Program-made: the position numbers and the translations under genes | The notes under the pieces: model-generated | The model's input: only the letters and a program-made list of their open reading frames with translations | Told to the model about the DNA's origin: nothing | The model's database searches: none | Source: Pseudorasbora parva | Lineage: Eukaryota > Chordata > Actinopteri > Cypriniformes > Gobionidae | Direction: 5' to 3' | Length of the DNA stretch: 64,000 nt | Assembly: GCF_024679245.1 (NCBI RefSeq) | Contig: NC_090186.1 | Coordinates: 37,708,946 to 37,772,945 of the forward strand | Shown: positions 33,267 through 48,470 of the stretch, one piece after another | How the letters are laid out: the number at the start of each line of letters is the position of its first letter | How positions within the stretch are numbered: the stretch's first letter is position 1

Positions 33267-33293
33267 CCCCCCCCCCCACCACCACCACCACCA
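33267..33293. repeat. C11 run and (ACC)n
   Basis: A C homopolymer followed by five to six ACC units inside the TAGCCTG element, absent from the other copies. Confidence 0.9.
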
Positions 33294-33464
33294 CTCTATA
33301 TACGATGTGATTGGCCCGACCAGAGTTTGTTTTTTACAGCTCAGAAGTGTATTGAGAGTTGCTAGACACTCGCTGCAGATTAGATTTGCTGACGCTAAGG
33401 TGCGTCTAGATTTCTAGGCAAGTTAAACAGCAGATTTACCCAAAAGTGGCCAGTGATTCTATAT

Positions 33465-34174
33465 TAGGCCCCATTTACACTGCATGGTTCAAGTGACCCA
33501 ATTCCGATTTTTTCCTCTCATGTGGCTCAGATCGGATATGACATGTGAACGTGTAAGCAGGAAAAAAAGCATGAATTCCGATATCCTCAGATCGGATTCA
33601 GGCCTCACTCATATGTGGTAATAAATCCGATATGATTCGGATGCGTGCTTTAGCGTCTGCCATGTAAGCGGTGACTATATCCGGACATTCCCCAGTAAAT
33701 GCGAGTCGTACGTCATTGAAAAAAGGACGGAGGCGAATGACGTCAACTCAGGTGGACACAAACTGCCAGTGTTGCCAAGTATGCGGTTTTCATGCAGAAT
33801 TGGGCTACTTTAACACAGTTTTGAGTTGCAATTGGACAGGTTTTGTTGTGAAAACCTGGCAACCCCGTCAAGGGCTCTCCTCTTTTTCTCCGCCTTAAGA
33901 GAGAAATGTTTTGCTGACCTTTAAAGATGTGTGGAACAGTGCAGACAGCAAAACATTGTACAATCATTTTGTCTGCGTCCATCGCATATAGCGCTGTTTT
34001 ACTTCCTCTCACCGGTTTAGAACGTCTTGGGCTGTTTTGCCAGTGTACAGTGTAAATGCAAATATCGGATACGGGTCGCTTTTGAAAAGATGATGTAAGC
34101 GAGTCGTCAAAAAAATCAGATATAGTCACCAAATCGGAATTGTGCATCAAGACCTGCAGTGTAAATGCAGCCTA
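33465..34174. mobile_element. MITE with 'taggccccatttacactgca' ends, hAT-like
   Basis: Inverted ends 'taggccccatttacactgca' and 'tgcagtgtaaatgcagccta' enclose 710 bp. Internal symmetry includes repeated 'cagatcggat'. The 135-aa minus frame (33743-34150) lies wholly inside and shows no known domain, so it is not called as a gene. Confidence 0.75.
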
Positions 34175-36149
<1,975 letters not shown>

Positions 36150-36519
36150 CACTATGGGTAGCCTTCTAGAGTTAGCTTGATCAGACAACATGGGCCAGCC
36201 TTTGCAACCTTGTCACCGGTTCACCATTGTTCCTTTCTTGGACCACTTTTGCTAGATACTGAACACCCCACAAGAGCAGCAGTTTTGGAGATGCTCTGAC
36301 CCAGTCGTCTAGCCATCACAATTTGGCCCTTGTCAAGCTCGCTCAAATCCTTACGCTTGCCTATTTTTCCTACTTCTAACACATCAACTTTGAGGACAAA
36401 ATGAGAATAAAATTCAGTTACTGTCTAATATATCCCACTAACAGGGGCCATGATGAAGAGATAATCAGTGTTATTCACTTCACCTGTCAGTGGTCATAAT
36501 GTTATTCCTGATCGGTGTA
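36150..36519 (-). mobile_element. Tc1-like terminal fragment with inverted-repeat end
   Basis: Same family as 1-925 and 15994-16991, reverse orientation: 'ttggagatgctctgacccagtcgtct', 'actttgaggacaaaatg', then the terminus 'cacctgtcagtggtcataatg' to 'cctgatcggtgta'. Only the 5' portion remains. Confidence 0.75.
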
Positions 36520-36920
36520 GTTACCATGATTACATTGACAGTAAGCATGCTGTGAAATGTACTACAGCAACCTTCTTGCTAATTGCTGCATGCCAGCAAG
36601 CATTTCAGTGTTCTTTTTACAATGTTCAGAAAGGTCAGAGGGATGACTTTTTCAGAAACCTATGACAAAAAGCACCATGAAAATTGTTGTAGGCTCTTCT
36701 TACTCATCTCTTTCTGCATACATTTCAATCTTTCATGGACAGGCTAAGAGCTTAGCAAGTCATTGCCTAGCAACTCAACTCAACTGAATGCCCTCTGTAC
36801 CAAGGTCTGTGCTTTAAAAACTCATTTGTATTATAAAATAGACATTTCAGTAGAAAAATTATTATTATTTGTGAACACACTGTTCTGCTAAGAAAGAAAT
36901 CCATTACAATGTACTAAGAA
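36520..36920. other. No gene seen
   Basis: No motif recognised. Confidence 0.4.
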
Positions 36921-38385
<1,465 letters not shown>

Positions 38386-39758
38386 TTAAAGGTCCCATTC
38401 TTCACGATCCCATCTTTCAAACTTTAGTTAGTGTGAAATATTGCTGTTGGAGCATAAATAACACCTGTAAAATTATAAAGCTCAAAGTTCAATGCCAAGC
38501 TAGATATTTTACTTAACAGAAGTTCCCTTTCAAAGCCTACAGCGAACGGCCGGTTTGGACTACACCTCTGCACTTCCTTCAGGAATGACGTCACTAGAAC
38601 CGTTTGTTAACTAAGAGTGCTTTCACATCTCTAGTTCGGTTCATTTGGTCCGGACCAAGGGCAAACAATTATACATTTTTGCATTTTTCAGCTTTTTTGG
38701 TTCCTTTTCAGACCACACTGATTGCTTTGGTCTGAACCAGTTGAAACGAACCAAAACACAGGCACGTGACAACATCCACATCACTCATTGGCCATGGCGT
38801 ATTTCCTGAACTGCTTTTCGATTGGTCAAAATTTACGTGTGGGAAAATTCCAAAGCCAGCAAACTATAACACTATGGAGAGACGACTGCGTGGGCTAGTT
38901 TTGTCCCTGGCCATAATCTACTGTGTGTATTTACCACAGTATGCAAACAATACATTTCTATAATGAAGCGCAGATGCGACGTGAAAACAATGTTCTAATG
39001 CACTGCAGACGGCGACCGCGCATCGCTCGTCACTTCAAGCGGAGGCATGCATTAATTATTCTTGACATGCTCATCTTCCCGAAAATATTTCCAATGATCT
39101 ATCAGGTAATAATGGCATGCACATGTCAGCGCAGCTAACTACGGCAGCTGGTGAAGTCCAAATATGATCAGTACTTTTGCAGTTGGTTCTGTTCTAGGTC
39201 GGATCACGTTCTCACCACAAACAAATCGCTCCAGAGTTCGTTTGAAAGTGTACCGAGACCGCTTGTTTGGTGCGCACCCGAGTGCGATTGCTTCTTTTAG
39301 ACCTGACCAAACGAACCGCACCAAAGAGGGAAACGAACTCTAGTACGATTCAACCGAACTAAATAAGGCAGGTGTGAAATCACCCTAACCCTCCGCCCAC
39401 AAGAACACACAAAATAGGGAGCGTGGTCTTGTTGCTCTCCCACGTGGAGAAGAGCGCACATTCAGCGCTTGTATCTCCCCGTTATGGTAAGAGGTGGGAC
39501 CTTTCTGGGCAAAGTGCGCTAAGCTGCTGTCCAATCACAACACGGGAAGCGCTGGCCCAATCAGAACTCGACACGTGTTTCTGAAGGAGGGACTTCATAG
39601 AACAAGGAAATCATCAGGCCGTTTTTAGGACAGAGGAAACAGCGCTGTACAGATAAGTCAATTGTGTGAAAAATACTGTGTTTTTTTGAACTCATGTTAT
39701 ATTACACACTGTAAACACAATCAATGCTTCAAAAACACACGAAAAATGGGATCTTTAA
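38386..39758 (+). mobile_element. TTAA element with nested hAT-like MITE
   Basis: The left end 'ttaaaggtcccattcttcac' and the right end 'aaaaatgggatctttaa' are inverted and TTAA-bounded. Removing the nested element at 38612-39388 leaves about 600 bp. It contains 'aggaatgacgtcactagaacc' with a CRE-like palindrome. Non-coding. Confidence 0.8.
38612..39388. mobile_element. hAT-like MITE nested in TTAA element
   Basis: Inverted ends 'taagagtgctttcacatc' and 'aggtgtgaaatcacccta', with further internal symmetry 'ctagttcggttc' against 'gaaccg..ctagtacg'. 777 bp, non-coding. An 8-bp target duplication is not evident, so the class is inferred from the termini. Confidence 0.7.
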
Positions 39759-39973
39759 GGATCTGTGCAGACATTTTTAATATCCAGCACACTATATTAA
39801 GAGAGATTTTTTTAATAGGTGTAGTCCACATTGGATTGTAAAGGAATGCACAAGCAGATTTTATATTTTTACATTAACAGGTTTCAGGTTTTTCAGAAGT
39901 GGAATTTGTAAACTTCTATAGCGTTGAACAAGAGATGACAACAAATATATTTTTTGTATTTCCATTTGCTCCA

Positions 39974-40794
<821 letters not shown>

Positions 40795-41355
40795 AAAAAG
40801 AGAAACGAGCGAGTGGAGGAGAGACACAGGAGGCGGAGATCAAAGAAAACCGTGACCAACGGAACTGACGTCACTGGCATAATGTAAACTGTTGAGATGA
40901 GCCATGGTAACAGACTCAGTGCAGCAACCGCTCGCACTGACACACGCACGGGATCCGACAGAAATGTCTCGAACCTGGATCGCACCTGCACCGGCTCTTG
41001 CATCCTACAGACGAGCGGCGTTCGGACTCGTATCAGACGCGCCGTCGGCCTTTTAAACGCGACGCACCTGCCAGGAATCCAAAACATTTAATGTATTCCT
41101 CCTATAAATCTACTGTCAATTCACAAGAAACGAGGAAACCAGCGAAATGTGTGGTTAAACTGTTTCTCATCTCAGAGCTTTCGCTTATTTCCAACAGACT
41201 ATAATAGGAGCAGATGATTTTAATCCGGAACAAATAATAATGACTCTTGTGGATTAACGCCTTCATTGTCTCTCTGTTTTTGCTTTATCGGGGTCGAAGG
41301 ATCATCTGCCTTTACAGTCTTTATATTACAGCCATAGTAATATAATATCGTGAAG
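40795..41355 (+). promoter_or_regulatory. CpG-rich promoter and 5' UTR region of FAM184A
   Basis: CpG dinucleotides are frequent from about 40800 to 41090, unlike the AT-rich flanks, and the region directly precedes the FAM184A start codon. It holds a full CRE palindrome TGACGTCA at 40866-40873 and a TATA-like 'cctataaatc' near 41100. The transcription start cannot be fixed from sequence; the last part up to 41355 must be 5' UTR. The 101-codon minus frame (40782-41087) is a product of high GC. Confidence 0.6.
40866..40873. promoter_or_regulatory. CRE palindrome TGACGTCA
   Basis: A perfect 8-bp CREB/ATF-type site within the CpG-rich region about 490 bp upstream of the FAM184A ATG. Occupancy is not shown by sequence. 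Similar sites occur inside unrelated MITEs in this window, so specificity is uncertain. Confidence 0.4.
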
Positions 41356-41535
41356 ATGGCGACTGGAGCGGGCTGGCAGCATTACTACAACCCCGCTGGC
41401 AGCGCTTCGACGGGGAAATATAACAGCACCTCCACTTCAACATCCACCAGCACGTCCTTCCCGTCCGGTTTAACCCTCGAATACACGCAGGACCTCCACC
41501 TGAAGATGAGCAAGAAGATAGCACAGCTGACCAAG
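41356..41535 (+). CDS. fam184a: FAM184A, coding part of exon 1
   Basis: ATG at 41356 (context 'gaagatggcg') opens 60 codons ending exactly at a splice donor, AAG|gtaatt. The product begins MATGAGWQHYYNP and ends YTQDLHLKMSKKIAQLTK, the conserved N-terminus of FAM184A, a long cytoplasmic coiled-coil protein of unclear function. The next residues in the family (VIYAL...) would start exon 2, so the junction is phase 0. Residues 23-34 are an alternating Ser/Thr stretch that looks lineage-specific. No exon 2 is found in the remaining 22 kb. The in-frame continuation to 41592 is intron read-through. Whether this is one of two fish paralogues cannot be told from one exon. Confidence 0.92.
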
Positions 41536-44109
41536 GTAATTTTGTGCGCGTTTTGGGGACGCGTAATGCCATGTGTGCTGTTTGCAGATTGAGCGATGCG
41601 CATGGGAAGTGCCGGAGACCCTCATCCAAATGACAACAGGCTGGCCTTCATTCTGAATTAACCATAAAATTAGTAAATGGGGTTAAAATGACCAGGTAGT
41701 GTGAAATATTCTATTCATTGAAAACATTTAATTTCTCCATTGATATATTTATTTCACAAAACTGTGGTCCCAACAAAAGCATCATATAGGCTCTATTTAA
41801 GCTATAGCCTAGTTATTAAACGTTCAGAAAACATATTGACAGAAATATTGACAATAGTATTTCATATCAATAATCATGTAATTCTTAATGATGACTAAAA
41901 AAAAACTGTCAAATTAATGGTTTATGTTATAAAACTACTAGTTTTTATAAAATGAACAATATTTAGTAATTTTTTTGTCCTTAATGTTTTGACATTAAAA
42001 ACATGTTTTTTGCCTGTTTAATATATACAGTATAGTCTCATTCAAAAGTTTGTACACAATTTCACATAAGCCTTTCACATATGCTTTTTTTTTTATTATT
42101 AAATAAATTTAAAATAAATATATATAGTGCCAACAAGTGTGCAGCATACATACGAAATCCTTAAAAACTTAAACTTAAAAAAGCATCCCAGGGTGCATCT
42201 CAGGAGATTGGAAAGAGAAACCCATCCCAGAGTGACTTGAAAAAATATATGATGATTTGTTAGTATTTTTGTATAGTTCCCATTTCATAGGTTGGCTTTG
42301 TGCAATGGGATTGGAAGTATTGATAACTGTAATACTAATAATGATTGTGTGTGTGCGTCCACATTTCAGATTGGTATTGGTCTTGTTACCTCAAAAGGAA
42401 GCAGAGCAAAAATCTGTCAAAAAGCGGTCTTGTGAAAGATGTGCTCGTCCTTTCTGTAAGGTTCATTTCTACATAATCTGCAAAGCCTGCAAGGCACATT
42501 TGTACTTCTGAAGCACACATTATTTATTGCTGCATATAATTTTTATTGTATATGTAGGCCTACATGGAAACTGAATTTTTTAATTAAGCTGAATCCACTA
42601 TGGTTCATTTTGACCCCCTTTATGCATTTTATGAAGGGTTTTGAGGACATGCACTTTTGGGTTAGAGTTTGGTATGCTTAAAGCCATCATAACAGTTGTT
42701 TTTAATTCAGTGTTTATAATTCCTCATCTAAAATAATTCTGACCTCTAAAACATTGATCATCATTCTCCATCATCAGGTTGGTCACTGTTGAAATATTGA
42801 GCAAATTGAACGATTATAGCTTAAGCATATTTTCTGTGCTGGTGTAGTGAGACTCTATACAGTACTATTAGGGTTTGGCTTTTTTTGGTAGGGTTGGTGG
42901 CAGATCATCCTGATACGTTCATTTACATTAACATTTGTATGTTATATCTGTGGTTTAATCTCTGAATATTATCAACATCTGCTGTTTTGTATGATCCTCT
43001 TAGCCCTGACTGGGATATGGGAATGGCTTGTTTCCCAAGCCTGCTTCAGCTATTAATTTTCAGGTATTAGAGCCAGGGTTCCCACAGTCATGGACAACCT
43101 GGAAATATCAAGAGAGTTGAGTTTTGCAGCCCTGAATAAAGTATTGCAATTTCTATAGCGAATATGCATTTTTCTCTAAAATATCTCAGCTTGATATTGA
43201 TGATGTGTAGAGTTAAACTTGCTTGAGAGTTGTAGTGACATTCGATTTGTGAGCCTGTTTAAATCGAATCTCTTCACATACCCAAAAGGTGTTATTCAGT
43301 GGGCAGTTTATGACTTTTATCATGAGCCAGTTGGTTCGTTTGTAATGAATGGTCAAACTGATTCACAGAATAGGCAGAATTGATTTATTCACTCATTAGC
43401 AGATGTGTTGAAATATTTCTTAGTGTAAGGACTGGTTCTTTGTAAGTGTTTGCTTGCCTTGGGAGATTGAAGATTGAAGAAATATAATGTCTTCATGCAT
43501 GTCGATTTTATTTTGTCTTGTAATGTACTTGTAAAAAGCAAGGGTCTGGCAGTCCTTGATCTGTGGTTGTTGCCTAACCGTTGAAGAAACTGCATCTGGA
43601 ATACAAAGTGAGCAACGAAATACATATTTGATTGAACCGAAGCCATTAATGTGCGCAACCGTTCATATTCCATAATTCATAAAATGATTTAACTCAGTAA
43701 CAGCCTCCAGCAGATCTGTTGGTTTATGATTGCTGTTCTTGCGCATGCACAGTGAAGTGCATTCGTCCTTAGGGAGCTTGTGCTGCGCCTTATAAATGAG
43801 ATTACAATGCTTTGGCTGGGTATTGATGTACCTGTCAGACTATCATTAAACATGGACACCTGGGTCATTGCTTTTAAAGGATATGCGAAGCACTAGGAAT
43901 TGATGTGTCATCAAAAAAGTTTGCAGGGGGTTTTGTATTTTATGATTCTGCATCACATTACAATTATTTGTTAATGTATCACATTTATACATGATCGTTG
44001 ATTTGAAATTTAAATGTAACTACGGATTTAAAAAAAGAATTAAAAAAAGGATTGAGATTGAGAAATTGAGAAAATTATGTTATTGTTAATGCTTTTCCTT
44101 TCTTTCTGA
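41536..44109 (+). other. fam184a: FAM184A intron 1, first part
   Basis: Starts at the donor gtaatt. AT-rich with no exon recognised. The frame 42257-42511 has no known domain; its Cys residues are not arranged in a zinc-finger pattern. Confidence 0.6.
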
Positions 44110-45440
44110 AATGTTTTGTGATCTCCCAAGAAACGTTGCATTCTTTTGCAAATTGTTTGCATTCCCCCAAGGAATTTTGCCTTCGCTGTGTTTCCCAAGA
44201 ATCTTTGCGTTTGCTCGCAAAATGTTTGCGTTTCTGTTTGCGGTCCCCCAAGAAACTTTGCATACGCTATCAAAATGTTTTCATTCCTCGAGAAACTTTG
44301 AATTCGCTATCAAAATGTTTGCGTTTCCGTTCCTTCAAGAAACTTTGCACCTGCTCGCAAAATGTATGTTTCCCTGAGAAACATTGCGTTCGCTAAAAAT
44401 GTTTGCATCTCTGTTTGCGTTCCCCTGAGAAACAGTGTGTTTGCTATACAATTTTTCACATTTCTCCAAGAAAAATGTTTGAACACCCCCAAGAAACTTT
44501 GCATTCCTTTGCAAATTGTTTGCATTCCCCCAAGGAACTTTGCCTTTGCTTGCAAAAAGTTTGTGTTTCCCGAGAATCTTTGTGTCGCTCACAAAACATT
44601 TGTGTTTCTGTTTGCAGTCCCCTAAGAAACTCTGTGTTTGCTCAAAATGTTTCCATTCCCCCAAGAAACTTTGCATACGCTATCAAAATGTTTGTGTTTC
44701 TGTTTACATTCCCCCAAGAAACTTTGCGTTCGCTCGCAAAATGTTTGCATTCGCCCCGAGAAACTTTGAATTCGCAATCAAAATGTTTGCGTTTGCGTTT
44801 GCTTTTCCTTTTCTGTTTCCGTTTCCATTCCTTCAAGAAACTTTGCACTTACTCGCAAAATGTATGTTCCCCTTAGAAACATTGCATTCGCTATAAAATG
44901 TTAGCATTTCTGTTTGCGTTCCCCCGAGAAACGGTGCGTTCGCTATACAATTTTTGCGTTTCTCCAAGAAGCTTTGCTTATGTTTGCAAAGAAAAATCAT
45001 TCCCCCAAAAAACTTTGCGTTCGCTCACAAAATGTTTGCATGCTCTCGAGAAACTTTGCGTTCGCTATCAAAATGTTTGTGTTACTGTTTGCGTTCCCCT
45101 AAGAAATTTGTGTTCCTCACAAAATGTTTGCATTTTCTAGAAAAACATTTTGTTTGCTATCTAAATGTTTACATGTTTGTTTGCGTTCCCCCAAGGAACT
45201 TTGCATTCGCTATCAAAATCTTGAATCTTGAAAACTTGAATCCATCAAAATCTTGTGTTTCTGTTTGCGTTCCCCCAAGAAACTTTGCGCTTGCTCGCAA
45301 AATGTTTAGATTCCCCTGAAAAATGTTGCGTTCAATATCAGAATGTTTGCTTGTCTGTTTGCAGTCCCTGAAGAAACTTTGTGTTTGCTCGAAACATTTT
45401 TGCATTCCCCCAAGATACTTTGCGTTCGCTCGCAAAATGT
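44110..45440. repeat. Minisatellite with about 43- and 53-bp units in higher-order blocks
   Basis: About 1.33 kb of imperfect tandem units around the core 'caagaaactttgcgttcgct' followed by 'cgcaaaatgtttgcattcccc'; some units have an extra 'gtttctgtttgcg'. Larger blocks recur: 'cattc(t)tttgcaaattgtttgc' at about 44140 and 44510, and 'ccttcaagaaactttgcac' at about 44332 and 44832. The repeats leave long open frames on both strands (up to 157 codons at 44403-44876) with no independent sign of coding. It lies inside FAM184A intron 1. Confidence 0.9.
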
Positions 45441-45702
45441 ACTAAATTATGTTTTTTGAGTAATCTATTCCTTTACTGTTTGGTACAAAACTTTGCATAG
45501 TTTGCACTTTTACTTTAGTGGATATAGATCTTTTTTGTGTGATTTTTTTTGGAATAAAGGCAAATGTCTTCCTGAAGTTAGTTAGAGTTGGTATGCAGTT
45601 GGTTTGAGCAGAGCTGTAATGAGATCCCAAGATTCTGACTGCACAGTGTTTTAAGAGAAACTTTTTCATTTTTATGTTTTGGAAATGTTATGCCTTTCAC
45701 AG
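45441..45702. other. Intron sequence, nothing recognised
   Basis: Short stretch between the minisatellite and the TTAA element. Confidence 0.4.
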
Positions 45703-46473
45703 TTAAAGGGGTACTTCAGCGCTGGGAAGATGAATCTGTATTTAAACTGGGTCATCAATGCAGTAGAAATGTAAAATTATTTTTGAATTTGGTGTCTTCT
45801 AGACTGAGAAAAGACAGAAAATGTATTTTTGTCCCATGGGGATGAAAGACTACAATTCCCAGAATGCTTCGCTGCCCTGTGAGGCCATTCCCAACACCAC
45901 CAACTTCATTACTGTGACTGAGTTAGAGAAGACACTTCTGAACGTGTCTGTTCAATATAATGAGTGAGTCACCGCGCGAGTGTCACAGCCCTGAGCACTA
46001 ACTGCACGAGTGATGAGAGCTGAGGTAATCGCGACTACATTCGCGGCATACATTCACACAGGAGTTCAGTCTGGCACGCGTTTCAGTTCATGCCTTTGCA
46101 AGCTTAACTTTCATAGAAATGAATTTGAGAAGTTAAAAGACTTACATTGCTCACCATAGCTCCGTTTAAATGATCCTGTCTGCAAGCTGAGCTCTCCCTG
46201 CCAGCTGAGTGTAATCTCCCATCCCCCATGCGCAGATTCAAAACATGCGGAAATAGCTCCCTCTGCTGGCTGTAGTCTTTAGCCTCTGGGCAAACATTCC
46301 TCCTATGATGCAAAAATCGTCATTTTGCATCATAGGAGGAATTTTTCCAGAAATAAAATGCGTAAATCTCTCGTCTCAGGGAGATATGAGGGGGGAAAGC
46401 ACAGTAATTTGAATATTCTCCAGGGTTTCTACTGATACAAAGTCATATGCTAATCGCTGAAGTAACCCTTTAA
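45703..46473 (+). mobile_element. TTAA element, copy 2 (complete)
   Basis: TTAA-bounded inverted ends 'aggggtacttcagcgctg' and 'aatcgctgaagtaaccct' enclose about 760 bp collinear with 10926-11695. This copy keeps both ends and defines the family. It is in FAM184A intron 1. Confidence 0.88.
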
Positions 46474-48227
46474 GTGCATTGTTAGTGTAGTAGTGCTTTG
46501 TCAGTCACTTCATGTGGCGCTCTTCAAATTTCAATCAATTTGATACATGTCTTGCCTTTATTGCTTATGTCTCTGCTTGTGGTTTAACTTGACATCCACA
46601 CACCTCAGTCTCCAGATGGGCCCAGTCTGGGTCTCACTCCTGATGGCTATCAATAAACTCCAGAAGCATCAAATTGCAATTCAGTTACCTCCCACAGGTA
46701 ATTTATGCAAAAACATTTGATGCTTCTCATACAAATGCTTGTTCAGTAGCTGCCCTTCTGAGCTTTTTATATCTAATTGTCATCTTTATTGAGCAGTTGA
46801 AGCAATCTATGCCAGTCTTTACCGCCTTACTTGCTGTTCAATCTTTTTGTTCTACACTTTAGGAGATTGTAAATTACCTACTGGTCTTTTAACAAAAGTT
46901 GGAATTTCCTTCTTTAAAATGTTATTTTAACCTATTCTACGAGAGAAATTCTACAAGGAGACAAAAGTGGTTTCCAAACGTATTCACTTAACTGCATGTA
47001 TGTACTGTAGTGTACTGTATGTATGAATGTATGTATGTATGTATGTCTGCAGGCCAGTTCACAACGCATAGACAAACAGCAACAAACAAGTAAGTCGTTG
47101 GATTTCGAATTTTATGAAAAATAACTCTCATGTTCACACTGCCCCACCAGACACAAACAAACACTGAACATGTTCAGTCGGGTGAAAACAAACCCTGACC
47201 AGCGGCAACAGACGCAGATAGGGGTAACACACTGATCCGACAAAACCCAAAGAACGCGTTTGTTGGCATTTGTCTGTGTGGAGTGAATTGGTCTTGAGAT
47301 TTTAATGGCCCATATTTATACAGATGGGCCACTTAAAAAAACATAAGGATTAACTGCCAGCTATAGTACTTGGAAGAAATTGTACAATTCCATAGCAGCT
47401 ATACTGTCAAACCAGTACCATTTTCAAATGAAACTAGTTCTAAAAAATGTTGCCCTAAGTGAGGATTTTTAATCAAGCTGCTATGCAGTGTCTTAGAAAA
47501 TGTTCTGTGTTATTAGAGTATAATGCAGCCATTGCAATGCAATAAATCTAATAAGAATTGCATAAAGCAGATTTGCCGGTTGAGACAAAAGATGTACAAG
47601 CTTGGCTTTATTCTCTGCATATATCAAAACCATTACTAAGATGTAGTCTATGTTATGTAACATAATTGCATTATATTCACACTGAAGGTTATGCAAGATT
47701 GAATGCCACAATGTAGTCTAAAGTATGACTGAGTTGCCATAGGGGTGCATAAATAGGTCATTCTCTTTTAATTTAGCAAGTGTTTCTGTTTAGGTTTCCT
47801 ATGGTATTTCACCTTGTGTGTTGAGAGATAATGTTCCTTTCTCTTAAGATTTAGTTACTTAACAGCATAAGCCTTTGATTGTAAGGGGTCATAGTGGCAA
47901 GTGCTTCTGTTCCATGTGTCCTGACATGTGAAGGCAGATGCAACCTCTGTTTGAAACATGGCATGAGAGGAGGATGTGTGTGTGTCATAATCCAGGGGTT
48001 AATATGATTCTTGCGCAGGCCGCCTGCCGTACGGCAGATGGTGGAAGCCCTGGGCAGTGGGCACAGGGGTTTACTGTGCAATAGCGAATGTAAGGACTAT
48101 AACAATGTTTCCTTGAGGGAGCGGCTCGCTTACTCTTATAACACAGAGATATGGCGATGCATGCTTATAGTAGCTTATAAAAGCACTAAGTTAGCCATCT
48201 TGTGATTTGTAACTTTATTACCGTCAG
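46474..48227. other. Intron sequence; possible MITE fragment near 47050-47300
   Basis: 'aggccagttcacaacgcatag' near 47052 resembles an end of a hAT-like MITE, without a clear partner. A few ATGT units lie at about 47018-47045. No exon recognised. Confidence 0.35.
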
Positions 48228-48470
48228 AAGCCGTTCACACAGTACGCATTTTTCCATTACTACTGCGCTACTTTTCCATTGTTTTTCAATGTAAACATGT
48301 GCTAGATGAACGTATTTAACTGTTGCGCTGGCGTCTTGCATCTTTTGCAGCGTCTCGCACATCACGTGGCATTCTAAAAATGTGGTGCTCAAGTTAAAAC
48401 TTTTTCCGTTCCACTGACCTGCATCTCAGGTTTTTAATAGCAAAAACACATTCTGTGTGAACCAGCCCTT
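48228..48470. mobile_element. Short MITE with 'gccgttcacacag' ends
   Basis: Inverted ends 'aagccgttcacacagtacgc' and 'ttctgtgtgaaccagccctt' enclose 243 bp. Non-coding, hAT-like in style. Confidence 0.6.

Larger units (their letters stand above)
32858..33421 (-). mobile_element. TAGCCTG family element with RecQ-like helicase fragment
   Basis: Left end 'tagcctgacaagcc', right end 'gatttctaggcaa', with the 9-bp target duplication 'gttaaacag' at 32849-32857 and 33422-33430. It is nested in the Tc1-like element, which fixes the insertion order. A helicase-like segment lies on the minus strand (33234-33016). Confidence 0.85.
31539..33461 (-). mobile_element. Tc1-like transposon with two nested insertions
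   Basis: Termini are 'acactcactggctactttatta' on the left and 'acccaaaagtggccagtgatt' on the right. The transposase runs on the minus strand and is decayed: its start (MGKKGDLSD) is readable near 32513-32482, and the PPQSPDLNP motif near 31780-31760. Two younger elements interrupt it, at 32554-32812 and 32858-33421; removing them gives about 1.1 kb, a normal length for this family. No intact frame remains. Confidence 0.8.

Noticed and set aside
33743..34150. 135-codon minus frame
   Set aside because: Lies wholly within a non-coding MITE; no recognisable motif.
41350..41592. FAM184A start at GTG 41350 and extension to 41592
   Set aside because: The ATG at 41356 is the natural start, and conserved family sequence ends at the AAG|gtaatt donor at 41535; the rest is intron.
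41321..41629. 102-codon minus frame opposite FAM184A exon 1
   Set aside because: Antisense shadow of the GC-rich coding exon.
42257..42511. 84-codon frame with several Cys near its end
   Set aside because: The Cys spacing fits no zinc-finger class I know, and there is no splice or conservation evidence.
44403..44876. 157-codon plus frame in the minisatellite
   Set aside because: Several overlapping frames on both strands stay open because the repeat unit lacks stops. No start context, domain or splice evidence.
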